From contig JBMDXQ010000048.1 in the NCBI GenBank assembly GCA_048594975.1, positions 1 through 25,764 of the forward strand: a DNA stretch of 25,764 bases, in the 5' to 3' direction. This document shows, piece after piece, positions 14,276 to 22,520 of the stretch (position 1 is the first letter of the stretch; each line of letters opens with the position of its first letter). Source of the DNA: JBMDXB01 sp048594975. Lineage in GTDB: Bacteria > Acidobacteriota > Vicinamibacteria > Vicinamibacterales > 2-12-FULL-66-21. The notes beneath the pieces were generated by a model. It ran no database searches, was not told where the DNA came from, and saw nothing but the letters and a program-made list of their open reading frames with translations. The translations under genes were made by a program, and so were the position numbers.

Positions 14276-17200
14276 TCAGAAGTACAGCTTCACCCCAAGC
14301 TGGATGATGCGCGGGTCGCGCGCCGCGCTGTACTCGCCGAAGTACGTGCCCAACACCTCCGTGCTGCCCGGCGGCCGCATGTTGTTCGTGATGGTGAGGC
14401 CCGTGTAATCGTTGAAGATCGCCGCGCCGGTCTGTCCCGCGGCGTTCGTGACGTTGGTCGCCAGGTTCCGCGCCGAGTACTGGACGATGTTGAACACGTT
14501 GAACATCTCGATCCGGATCTGCAGGTAGCGGCGGCCGCCCGACGGGATGTTCTTGAACACCGACAGATCGTGCGTGTGGAAGCCGGGATTGCGAAGGTAG
14601 AAGCGATCGTACGGCCCGATGTCGCCGATGCCCGGGACGGCGAACGCCGACACGTTGATCGTGCCGTCGCCGTTCACCGGGTCGCCGGTGACGCGCGAGC
14701 GCGGCTGCAGGCCACCGGACGTGCCGCTCGAATCGGTGCCGAGCAGGCGTTGCGTGACGTTGACGCCCTGGATCGTCAGCCCGAGCTCGACAGGATTCCC
14801 CGACGCCATCCACGAGATCCCGGAGAGCGTCCAGCCGTCGAGGAGCAGGCGTGCAGCGCGGCCGCCGCCGAGCAGCCGGGAGGCGCCCGGGACGTTCCAG
14901 ACGTAATTGGCGACGAAGTAGTGCGTCCGGTCGAAGTTGGCGAGCGCGTAATCGTAGCGCCGCGTGTCGAAGGGGTGCGTGTTGTCGGTCACTCCCGCCG
15001 CGTCGGTTTCGGCGCGTGACAGCGTGTAGCTCGCGCCGAACTGCAGGCTTTTCGAGAACCTCCGGTTGACCGAGACCTGCAGCGCGTCGTAGGCGGCGCG
15101 GCTGTCGAACAGCCGCCAGCGCATGTTGCCGTGGCCGGGGAACGGGCGGAGCAGGTTCAGGTTCACGGCGTTGACGCCGGTGAAGCGCAGGCCGGCGTCG
15201 CTGTAGGCCCGCGGCAGGTTCGGCTCGACGGCCGGAATCGTCCCGCCGAAGCGCGTCGGATCCTGGTTCTCCGGCAGGAACATCGCACCGTAGGGGATCG
15301 CGTTCAGGTTCGTCTGCCGCGGATTGTGGCGGGATCGCGTGCCGACATACGCGACGTCGAGGATCGTCGACCAGCCGATGTCGCGCTGCACGCCCACGCT
15401 GAAGCTGTATACGGTCGGCACCTTCGAGTCGCGCGGCATGCCGACGACGTCGCCGAAGACGGGGATGATGTCGCTGCGCGTCGCCGTCTCGAGCGACGCC
15501 AGGGTGCCGTTGCTGAGCGTCACCACCTGGATGCCCGGCGGGTTGGTGATCGCGTCGGCCACCCGGTCGGTGTCAATCCGGTCGTAGCTGATCCCGAAGC
15601 CGCCGCGGGCGATGGTCTTCGACGTGCCTCCGATGTTCCAGCTGAAGCCGGCGCGCGGCCCCCAGAGAATCGCCGGCGTCTCGATGCCGCCTGCCGGATA
15701 CCCTTCCGCGACGCGCCCGATCCCGTTGGTCAGGTCGCCGGAGCCGGGCACGATCGTGCCCGCATAGCTCGACGGCCGGGTGTTCGCGAGCGTGGGCGCG
15801 CCGGTGGCCGCCGGGTCGATGGCGCGCGCCACGCAGGGCGAGCCGACGCACACCGGGCGGTAGAGCCGTACCGCCCGCGCCGGGTCGAACAGGTCGGGAT
15901 TGAAGAACCCGAGCAGGCGTTCCCGATCGTGAATCGGCTGGTAGTAGGACAGGCGCATGCCGACGTCGAGCGTCACGTCCGGCCGGATCTTCCAAGTGTC
16001 CTGCACGTAGCCGGACACGTCACGGTAGAAGTAGTTGCTGGTGATCTTCTGCTCGGCTTGCGTGTAGGTGTCGAAGAGGCCGAGCAGCGCGTTGGCGAAC
16101 GGGTGCCCGGTGTTCTGCGGGTGGCTGGTGCCGAACGCCAGGTTCGACTGCACCGGCCCGAACGAGGTGCGGCGGTTCGTCGCCCCCTGGTAGTAGAGAC
16201 CCGCCTTCACCGTGTGTGTGTCCCAGATCTTCGTCAGGCTGTTGGTCAGGTTGTGGATGATGAACTTCTGGTCGAACGGCGTGCCGTTGAACGCGGTGTT
16301 TGCGAACGTCTGCCCGGAGATGCCGCCGAAGCTGACGCTCGGGATCGTGCCGGTCGGGTCGGCATCGGGAAACAGCAGCGGCGTGGCGACGCCCAGCTGC
16401 GAGCGCGCCACCTGGCTGACGTCGACCGGACCGATGAAGACGCCGCCCAGCCCCAGGCCGTAGACGACCTCGTAGACCAGCGAGGGCGCGAGCACGTGGT
16501 TCAACGTGGTCGAGAAGACGTCGCCCGGTCCGTTGCGGCGCACGACGTCGGTGAGCGGGAAGTTGAACGCAGCGGTCGTCGTGCCCAGCGGCTGCACGTC
16601 CTCGTCGCGGTTGTGGACGTAGCGGCCGCTCAGCCGCGTGCCGGCGCCGAGCTGCCAGTCGACGCGGACGATGTCCTCCCGCCGAGGGATGTCGCGCGGG
16701 AGCTGCGACGTGTAGTTGTAGCGGTTGCCCCCCTCCGGGGCGTTCGGCGGCGGGAAGATGTCCATGAGCGCGCGCATCCCGGCGGCGAAACGCGCGCTCG
16801 GGACGACGTTGCCCGGGAACGGCTGGCCGGTGGCGGGATCGCGGATGACGATCAGGTTGCCGTTGACGTCGCGCGTGTTCGAGAAATCGCCGGCGCGCTC
16901 GGCGGCGGTCGGCACGCGGATGTTCGTCGGCGAGGTCGCCGGCGTCTTCTGATCGTAGTACTCCTGCGCGACGAAGAAGAACAGCGTGCGCCGCTCCTTG
17001 GTCCCGCCGAGCGGCACCGGCCCGCCGAAGTCCCAGCCGCCGTAGTTGAAACGATAGAAGGGCTTCGGCCGGTCGTTGAGCACGTTGAAGTAATTGTTGG
17101 CGTTGAAGTCCTCGTGCCGCTTGAAGTAGCGGACGCCACCCCGGTATTCGTTCGTGCCCCCGCGCGTGGTGAGCGCGATGAAGCCGCCGCCGCCGCGCCC

Positions 17201-17905
17201 GTACTCCGCCTGGTAGTTGGACGTGAGGATCTTCACTTCTTCGACCGCGTCGGGGTTGATGGTGACGAGCGCGCCGGTGTTGTTCCCCAGGTTCAGGTTG
17301 GTGACGCCGTCGAGCGTGTACTCGTGCTGGTTGGAGCGGGTGCCATTGATCGTGAAGCTGCCCACGACGTTCTGGACCGTGGACGTCGTCTGGGTGCCGC
17401 CGGCGATCACGCCGGGAATCGTCTTGAACAGGTCGGCGATGTTCCGCCCGTTGAGCGCCAGCTCCTTCAGCTGGGTGTTGGTCACCAGGTCGGAACGTTC
17501 GGCCGACTCGGTCTTCAGCAGCAACCGCGCTGCGTCGGCCTGCACGGTCACGGTTTCGGTGACGTTCCCGATGTCGAGCACGAACTCGCCGGCGTTCACG
17601 GTCGACGCCGTGCTGAGCACGACGTCGCGCTTCTCGACCTTCTTGAATCCCTGGAGCTCGATCGAGACGACGTAGGTGCCGGGCGGCAGTTGCGCGAGCA
17701 CGAACGCCCCCTGAGGATTGGTCGGCGTCGTGTAAGTCGCGGCCTGGACGACGTTGACGGCCGTCACGGTGGCGCCGGGAAGCACCGCGCCGCTCGAATC
17801 CCTCACCGTGCCGGTGATCGTGCCCGCGCTCTGCGCGTGCACCGGGATTGCCGCCCCGGCGGCGATCAGGCAGGCACAGATTGCCCGGGGGAGCACGGGT
17901 AACAT
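14276..17905 (-). CDS. Oar-like TonB-dependent outer-membrane receptor with carboxypeptidase-regulatory domain
   Basis: 1209 residues. A signal peptide (MLPVLPRAICACLIAAGAA, cut after VHAQ) leads into a carboxypeptidase-regulatory-like beta domain at about 28-105 (GTITGTVRDSSGAVLPGATV, PQGAFVLAQLPPGTYVVSI). The plug follows at about 130-250 (LALNGRNIADLFKTIPGV, INGTRSNQHEYTLDGV, QAEYGRGGGGFIALTTRGGT), then a long beta-barrel ending RIIQLGVKLYF with the terminal Phe expected of outer-membrane barrels. Such proteins are very abundant in Acidobacteriota and are thought to import or anchor oligosaccharides or peptides; the substrate is unknown. Start is ATG 17905 with a near-perfect AAGGAGGA ribosome-binding site; the frame runs open to 18628 but that extension is not receptor-like. 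The 240-bp gap upstream contains an imperfect hairpin and may hold its own promoter. Confidence 0.94.
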   Translation of the reverse strand: MLPVLPRAICACLIAAGAAIPVHAQSAGTITGTVRDSSGAVLPGATVTAVNVVQAATYTTPTNPQGAFVLAQLPPGTYVVSIELQGFKKVEKRDVVLSTASTVNAGEFVLDIGNVTETVTVQADAARLLLKTESAERSDLVTNTQLKELALNGRNIADLFKTIPGVIAGGTQTTSTVQNVVGSFTINGTRSNQHEYTLDGVTNLNLGNNTGALVTINPDAVEEVKILTSNYQAEYGRGGGGFIALTTRGGTNEYRGGVRYFKRHEDFNANNYFNVLNDRPKPFYRFNYGGWDFGGPVPLGGTKERRTLFFFVAQEYYDQKTPATSPTNIRVPTAAERAGDFSNTRDVNGNLIVIRDPATGQPFPGNVVPSARFAAGMRALMDIFPPPNAPEGGNRYNYTSQLPRDIPRREDIVRVDWQLGAGTRLSGRYVHNRDEDVQPLGTTTAAFNFPLTDVVRRNGPGDVFSTTLNHVLAPSLVYEVVYGLGLGGVFIGPVDVSQVARSQLGVATPLLFPDADPTGTIPSVSFGGISGQTFANTAFNGTPFDQKFIIHNLTNSLTKIWDTHTVKAGLYYQGATNRRTSFGPVQSNLAFGTSHPQNTGHPFANALLGLFDTYTQAEQKITSNYFYRDVSGYVQDTWKIRPDVTLDVGMRLSYYQPIHDRERLLGFFNPDLFDPARAVRLYRPVCVGSPCVARAIDPAATGAPTLANTRPSSYAGTIVPGSGDLTNGIGRVAEGYPAGGIETPAILWGPRAGFSWNIGGTSKTIARGGFGISYDRIDTDRVADAITNPPGIQVVTLSNGTLASLETATRSDIIPVFGDVVGMPRDSKVPTVYSFSVGVQRDIGWSTILDVAYVGTRSRHNPRQTNLNAIPYGAMFLPENQDPTRFGGTIPAVEPNLPRAYSDAGLRFTGVNAVNLNLLRPFPGHGNMRWRLFDSRAAYDALQVSVNRRFSKSLQFGASYTLSRAETDAAGVTDNTHPFDTRRYDYALANFDRTHYFVANYVWNVPGASRLLGGGRAARLLLDGWTLSGISWMASGNPVELGLTIQGVNVTQRLLGTDSSGTSGGLQPRSRVTGDPVNGDGTINVSAFAVPGIGDIGPYDRFYLRNPGFHTHDLSVFKNIPSGGRRYLQIRIEMFNVFNIVQYSARNLATNVTNAAGQTGAAIFNDYTGLTITNNMRPPGSTEVLGTYFGEYSAARDPRIIQLGVKLYF

Positions 17906-17910
17906 GGCGT

Positions 17911-17918
17911 TCCTCCTT
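17911..17918 (-). promoter_or_regulatory. Shine-Dalgarno that sets the TonB receptor start
   Basis: AAGGAGGA on the minus strand, five bases (ACGCC) before ATG 17905. It is directly followed by the signal peptide, so the longer open frame upstream is non-coding. Confidence 0.8.
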
Positions 17919-18144
17919 CGGTGGCGGGACCACCCCTGACCAGCTACGGCACCAGCAGGCGCCTGCGGCAGGCAGGGCCGCAACCACCGCGGCGCCCCAC
18001 CGTGGTGTTTCACTATCGGGACTCGATGCCGGCGGGCAGAGGGCGCCGTCGCCGCAATCTTCCGGCCCGTTCCGACGCCGGACGGGTTCTCGGGCTCGTT
18101 TCGCTCCGGGGGGGGCGGTTCCTGATCGGAGAACGCGCCGACGA

Positions 18145-19503
18145 TCAGTGCATGCCCGGATGCCAGGTGAGGTCCCGCCCGGTTCGCAGGTTGACGACGA
18201 AGGGATCGGGATCGATGTCGGGCGAGCGGTTGAGCGGCGGGCGCAGGAACGCCAGCTTCGCTCCGTTGCGATCGAAGTCGTTGGGCTCGATGCGCCCGCT
18301 CGCGTTCATCGCCGAATCGCGCGCGGTGACGTGCCCGTAGCCGAGCGCGTGCCCGAGCTCGTGGGCACGCAGCGAACGCTTGAAGCGGTTCGCGGAGCTG
18401 TCGAAACCCTGGTCGAGCATCAGCGTCGCCGCCTGCATCTCTCCGGCGCCGTTCCACGCCCAGCGCGTGTACCCCCAGAAAGTGGTGGCGGCCGAGAGCC
18501 CCTCGTAGCGGGCGATAATGACCGATCCGACGCGCGTCACGGGAACGCGTGCGCCCTCGTCTGCCGTCTCGACCGTGACCTGGGAGAAGTCGGCAAAGGC
18601 GTTGCCGGTGAGCTGCGGCAGCGCCCACCGCAGGTCGGCAACGAGCGCATCGATGTCCGACTGGGACATCGTGGCCGACGTCGCCGTGAACTCCGTGTCC
18701 GCCACGCTCGTGAAGCGCAGCGCACGGGCCTGGATGACGATCGCCGGGGCCGTGGTCCAGCGGCGGAGCACGCCGCCGTTGCGGAACATCTGGTCGAACG
18801 CGGCGAGGTCGGCGGAAACCGGCATGAGCGGGAGCCGCGCCATCGGACCTGGAACGCGCAGGTGCGTCTGGCGATCGATCGTGGCCGCCGAGGTGAGCGT
18901 GACGGGCTGCACTTGTTCGTCCGGCCGCTCGGTGTCGATCGTAAAGGCGCCGCTGCCGGACGTGACGGCTTCGCCCACGCCATCGATGCGAATCGTCACG
19001 CCCGCGAGCGGGCGATCCGTCACGCCGTCGACGACCACGCCCTTCAGGGTGCCGCCCGGCTGTGACGGTTCGCGCCGAAGCCCGATGTCAAGCACCTGGC
19101 TTGCGTTGAGCGTCACGGACCGCGTCTCCGCCTCGAACCCTTCAGCCCCGACACGGATGGTGAAAGTGCCGGCGTCGAGCTCGTCGAGGCGGTAGCGGCC
19201 GTCGGTGTCAGCCGTCGCCGATTTACCCTGGTTCGCGCCCTCGACCACCTCGACGCGCGCGCCGGACGCGACGTTCGACGTGCCGGTCTCCGTGATCGTG
19301 CCCGACAGGGTGTACTTCACGGGGGACGGCGATGGCGCCGGTGGAGACGGAGGAGGTGAGGGCGTAGGCGGCGGGGCCGGTGTCGTCGGGGGCGTCGGCG
19401 AGGTCGGGATCCCGGGCGCGCCGGAGCCGGATCCGCCCCCGCAGGCCGCGAGCGCCATCAGCACGACAACGGCGAGGATCCGTCTACCCACTCTCGTGCC
19501 CAC
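18145..19503 (-). CDS. Secreted lipoprotein with CarboxypepD-regulatory domains and metzincin-like zinc-protease site
   Basis: 452 residues from GTG 19503. Lipobox LAAC (Cys21) after RRILAVVVLMA indicates lipid anchoring. A Pro/Thr/Ser-rich linker (PTSPTPPTTPAPPPTP and on) is followed by two carboxypeptidase-regulatory-like repeats (YTLSGTITETGTSNVASGAR with DTDGRYRLDELDAGTFTIRV; TLKGVVVDGVTDRPLAGVTI). The C-terminal domain has HELGHALGYGH (381-391), a full HExxHxxGxxH zinc site, and DSAMNAS downstream as a plausible Met-turn, so it is a matrixin-type metalloprotease candidate. Function is inferred from the motif; substrate unknown. The start is uncertain: GTG 19491 is also possible and neither has a good ribosome-binding site; the frame is open to 19779 but that part covers hairpins and is not protein-like. 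Confidence 0.8.
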   Translation of the reverse strand: MGTRVGRRILAVVVLMALAACGGGSGSGAPGIPTSPTPPTTPAPPPTPSPPPSPPAPSPSPVKYTLSGTITETGTSNVASGARVEVVEGANQGKSATADTDGRYRLDELDAGTFTIRVGAEGFEAETRSVTLNASQVLDIGLRREPSQPGGTLKGVVVDGVTDRPLAGVTIRIDGVGEAVTSGSGAFTIDTERPDEQVQPVTLTSAATIDRQTHLRVPGPMARLPLMPVSADLAAFDQMFRNGGVLRRWTTAPAIVIQARALRFTSVADTEFTATSATMSQSDIDALVADLRWALPQLTGNAFADFSQVTVETADEGARVPVTRVGSVIIARYEGLSAATTFWGYTRWAWNGAGEMQAATLMLDQGFDSSANRFKRSLRAHELGHALGYGHVTARDSAMNASGRIEPNDFDRNGAKLAFLRPPLNRSPDIDPDPFVVNLRTGRDLTWHPGMH

Positions 19504-19553
19504 TGCCGGGCTGAAAGGCAATGGCCATGCCACAGGAGCCAGTGAAGGGGGCT

Positions 19554-19576
19554 GCCTCCTTTCCGCGAAAGGAGGC
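19554..19576 (-). repeat. Perfect 10-bp hairpin in the leader of the lipoprotein gene
   Basis: Arms GCCTCCTTTC and GAAAGGAGGC with a 3-nt loop, about 50 nt before GTG 19503. On the minus strand the 3' arm includes a Shine-Dalgarno-like AAGGAGG, but it lies too far from the likely starts to serve them. No T-run follows, so it is not an ordinary terminator. Confidence 0.6.
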
Positions 19577-19661
19577 TGGCCTTTCGATTCTGGCAAACGC
19601 CCAACAGTCGACGGCTGCGTCAGGTGGGACGTTTCTGCGACTCGATCCGCCTCACCGTCAC

Positions 19662-19679
19662 CCACGGGTGACCCCGTGG
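19662..19679. repeat. Perfect 7-bp hairpin upstream of the lipoprotein gene
   Basis: CCACGGG, TGAC, CCCGTGG on the plus strand. It lies about 160 nt ahead of the lipoprotein start; it may be part of a folded leader or an operator. Confidence 0.4.
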
Positions 19680-20163
19680 TACGCGCCCTCTTCAATGACA
19701 TCCGGCACGGCGGACTCTCCGCCGTCACGCCGATGTTACGGATGACGCTCTCAGGCGCCGCGACCCCGAGGAGCGGCACAGCTCGTGTCGGCGTGCGCGA
19801 TCAGGATCCGGAGCTGGCTATTGCCGACATCCGGACCATGGGAGAAGACGTCGCGGTGTCGCTCGCGCAGCGCCGGTCGGCCAGGCGATGGCACTGACGC
19901 TCGTGCATCATCGTCGGCACGGCTGCGGCGATGCCGTTCGCACGTCTGAACCCGGGCTGCGCTTCGCGACACCGCCGGACGACCCGATCACGTTCGTGAC
20001 GGTCGTCGCGCTGCGGGCGGGGCAGGCAGACGCGCTTCCCGCTGACGGGCGGCGAGAGAGCGCACACGGCGCGTCCGGCATCGCCCACCCGCCTCCCGAT
20101 GACAGGCGTCCGCCCCGCAGACCCACCCCAGGGCAAGGCCGAACACGCCCGGCGCAGGGATGG

Positions 20164-20169
20164 TACGAT
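20164..20169 (+). promoter_or_regulatory. Possible -10 element (TACGAT) before the CNNM pair
   Basis: TACGAT lies 9 nt before ATG 20179, which would make the mRNA almost leaderless; this agrees with the absence of a clear Shine-Dalgarno. No good -35 is seen. Confidence 0.25.
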
Positions 20170-20178
20170 CGGACCTCC

Positions 20179-21219
20179 ATGCTCCTGGCGGCGACGGTCA
20201 TCGTCCTGCTGATCCTCCTCACGGCGCTGTACGTCGCGGCGGAGTTCGCAGCCGTGGGCGCCCGGCGCAGCCGGCTGCGGCGCCTGGCCGAAGACGGCCA
20301 TCGACTGGCCGCGCGGGTCCTGCCGGTGGTGGAGGATGCCCGCGCGCTGGATCGCTACATCGCGGTCTCTCAGATCGGCATCACGCTCTCGAGCCTGATC
20401 CTGGGCGCGTACGGCCAGGCGACACTTGCACCGCGCGTGACGCCGTTGCTGGAGCGGCTCGGGTTCGAGGCGCGGTCGGTCGAATCGACCGCCGCCGTCA
20501 TCGTGCTCCTGGGTCTCACCGTGCTCGCGATGATCCTCGGCGAGCTGGTGCCGAAGTCGATCGCGCTGCAGGACCCCACGCGGACCGCGATCTTCACCGT
20601 CCTGCCGATGCAGTGGTCGCTGCGGCTGTTCGCGAAATCGATCGTGCTGCTGAACGGCAGCGGCATCCTGCTGCTGAAGCTGCTCGGGGTGCCGCCGACC
20701 GGTCATCGTCACGTGCACTCGCCGGAGGAGATCGAGCTGCTGATCGCCGAGAGCCGCGACGGCGGGCTGCTCGAACCGGCCGAGCAGGTGCGGCTGCACC
20801 GCGCCCTGCGCCTCGGGCTGCGGACGGCGCGGCAGCTGATGGTGCCGCGCGACCGGGTCGCGATGGTCGATGACGCGACGGCGTTCGCCGACGTCGTGCA
20901 GCTGGTCGCGGCGAGCCCCTACAGCCGGCTGCCCGTGTACCGCGGCAGCCGCGAGAATGTCGTCGGCGTCCTGAACACCCGCGACCTCGCCATCCGGCTG
21001 GTGCAGCCGGATCCGCCGGCGTCCGTGGCGCCGCTGCTGCGCCCGATCGAGCGCGTGCCGGACACCATGCCCGCCGACCGACTGCTCGCGCTGCTGCGCG
21101 AGAAACGCACCCACCAGGCGCTCGTCACCGCCGAGGGCGGCGCCATTGCCGGCCTGGTCACGCTCGAGGATGTTCTGTCGGAGCTGCTCGGCGGCGTGGG
21201 CGACGAGCTGAAACGATGA
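20179..21219 (+). CDS. CNNM/CBS-domain membrane protein (HlyC/CorC family), short form
   Basis: 346 residues. Residues about 1-190 form the CNNM transmembrane domain: LLAATVIVLLILLTALYVAAEFAAVGARRSRL, RYIAVSQIGITLSSLILGAYG, LVPKSIALQ. A CBS pair follows at about 205-340 (QLMVPRDRVAMVDD, SPYSRLPVYRGSRENVVGVL, ALVTAEGGAIAGLVTLEDVL). Family members are linked to magnesium or cobalt efflux. The protein stops right after the second CBS domain and lacks the C-terminal CorC_HlyC domain carried by its neighbour. ATG 20179 is the first codon of the membrane helix; the frame upstream to 19888 is not protein-like. It overlaps the next gene by ATGA, so the two are translated together. Confidence 0.9.
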   Translation: MLLAATVIVLLILLTALYVAAEFAAVGARRSRLRRLAEDGHRLAARVLPVVEDARALDRYIAVSQIGITLSSLILGAYGQATLAPRVTPLLERLGFEARSVESTAAVIVLLGLTVLAMILGELVPKSIALQDPTRTAIFTVLPMQWSLRLFAKSIVLLNGSGILLLKLLGVPPTGHRHVHSPEEIELLIAESRDGGLLEPAEQVRLHRALRLGLRTARQLMVPRDRVAMVDDATAFADVVQLVAASPYSRLPVYRGSRENVVGVLNTRDLAIRLVQPDPPASVAPLLRPIERVPDTMPADRLLALLREKRTHQALVTAEGGAIAGLVTLEDVLSELLGGVGDELKR

Positions 21220-22505
21220 TCCCGCTGCTCATCATCACCGCGCTGATCGTCCTGAACGCCCTCTTCGTCGCCGCGGAGTTCGCCATCGTCGGCGCGCCGC
21301 GCGCGGCCATCGATCGGCGGGCCGCCGCGGGCAACACATGGGCACGCATCGTCCACGCCGTCCTGCGCGACCCGCGGAAACAGGATCGCTACATCGCCAC
21401 GGCGCAGCTGGGGATCACGGCCGCGAGCCTCGGCCTGGGGATGTACGGCGAACATGCGGTCGCCGACGCCATCTATGCGACGCTCGGCGGCGCCGGCGCG
21501 CCGGAGTGGCTGCTCTCACACGCGCTCGCGAGCGTTCTGGCAGTGGCGGTACTGACCTATTTTCACATCGTCGTCGGTGAAATGGTGCCGAAGTCGCTGG
21601 CGCTGCAGTACGCAGAGCCGATGGTGCTCTGGATCACGCCGCCGATGCTGTGGATCAAGAACATCCTGTTCCCCGTCGTCTACACGCTGAACGGCCTGGG
21701 GAACCTGGTACTCAAAGCCGTCGGCGTGAACCGCCAGGCGCCCCACACCGAGCAGTACTACACGCCCGAGGAGCTGCAGCTGATCGTGCAGGAGAGCGAG
21801 GAGCTCGGCGTGCTCCGGGCCGAGTCCAGTCGGATGCTCCAGGAGCTGTTCGAGTTCGGGGATCTCACCGCCGGCGAGGTGATGGTACCGCGGGTGAGAA
21901 TCGTCGGGATCCCGCTCGGCGCCGCGCCGGCGGACATCCGCGAGCTGCTGCCGCGGTCGCCCCATACGCGCTTCCCCGTGTACCAGGACGACCTGGACCA
22001 CATCATCGGCATGATCCACATCAAGGATCTGATGCGCCTCCTCGCGTGCGACTCGACCGTCGGCGACACGCACGCGCGGCCGATGCCGATCGTCCCGGAG
22101 ACCGCGGCGCTCGACGCCGTCCTGACGACGATGCGCCGCGAGAACACGCAGATGGCGCTGGTCATCGACGAACACGGCGGCACCTCGGGAATCGTGACGC
22201 TGGACGACCTGTTCCAGGAGGTGGTCGGCGACATCGAAGAAGGCCCGGCGACGGCGCCGCAGATCTACCGTGACGCGCAGGGACGGTTGCACGTGCCCGG
22301 CACCCTGCGCATCGACGAGCTGGGGCAGCAGTTCGATCTCGAGCTCGAGCACCAGGACGTCGACAGTGTGAGCGGCCTGATCCTGACGCTGCTCGGCCGG
22401 CCGCCGCGCACCGGGGACAACGTCCGCTACGACCGGCTGGTGTTCGAGGTCACGGCGGTAAAAGGCCGCGGCGTGGACGAGTGCGCCGTGACGCTCACGC
22501 CGTAG
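21216..22505 (+). CDS. CNNM/CBS/CorC_HlyC-domain membrane protein (hemolysin family)
   Basis: 429 residues, full-length paralogue of the preceding gene. CNNM domain about 1-195 (PLLIITALIVLNALFVAAEFAIVG, RYIATAQLGITAASLGLGMYG, VGEMVPKSLALQ), CBS pair about 215-340 (GEVMVPRVRIVGI, SPHTRFPVYQDDLDHIIGMI, MALVIDEHGGTSGIVTLDDLF) and the C-terminal CorC_HlyC domain (RLHVPGTLRIDELGQQFDLE, VSGLILTLLGRPPRTGDNV). Probably transports or regulates divalent cations at the cytoplasmic membrane; adjacent paralogues suggest a heterodimer. It starts at the ATGA overlap with the upstream gene. 15 bp separate it from the convergent methyltransferase gene. Confidence 0.93.
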   Translation: MIPLLIITALIVLNALFVAAEFAIVGAPRAAIDRRAAAGNTWARIVHAVLRDPRKQDRYIATAQLGITAASLGLGMYGEHAVADAIYATLGGAGAPEWLLSHALASVLAVAVLTYFHIVVGEMVPKSLALQYAEPMVLWITPPMLWIKNILFPVVYTLNGLGNLVLKAVGVNRQAPHTEQYYTPEELQLIVQESEELGVLRAESSRMLQELFEFGDLTAGEVMVPRVRIVGIPLGAAPADIRELLPRSPHTRFPVYQDDLDHIIGMIHIKDLMRLLACDSTVGDTHARPMPIVPETAALDAVLTTMRRENTQMALVIDEHGGTSGIVTLDDLFQEVVGDIEEGPATAPQIYRDAQGRLHVPGTLRIDELGQQFDLELEHQDVDSVSGLILTLLGRPPRTGDNVRYDRLVFEVTAVKGRGVDECAVTLTP

Positions 22506-22520
22506 CGGTTCGCTCGCGGC

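Larger units (their letters stand above)
19504..20178. other. 675-bp intergenic region between divergent genes, with hairpins and no convincing gene
   Basis: Short open frames exist on both strands, but none has a ribosome-binding site plus a recognisable protein. The part next to the metalloprotease carries two perfect hairpins listed separately. No riboswitch consensus that I know (GEMM, cobalamin, glycine, guanidine) could be fitted. Both flanking genes should have promoters here. Confidence 0.5.

Noticed and set aside
15131..17902. 923-codon open frame on the plus strand antisense to the TonB receptor
   Set aside because: Arg/Val/Ala-rich shadow of a GC-rich gene, no domain motifs and no ribosome-binding site; the minus frame has a signal peptide, plug and barrel.
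17906..18628. N-terminal extension of the TonB receptor frame
   Set aside because: It lies upstream of a perfect ribosome-binding site and signal peptide, and overlaps the coding part of the metalloprotease lipoprotein.
19554..19640. Possible c-di-GMP (GEMM) riboswitch, because of GGCAAAC and GGGACG pieces
   Set aside because: Spacing is wrong on both strands and the GNRA-capped stem and GCAAAGCC segment are absent.
19504..19779. N-terminal extension of the lipoprotein frame
   Set aside because: It covers two perfect hairpins and would place the lipobox far from the N-terminus.
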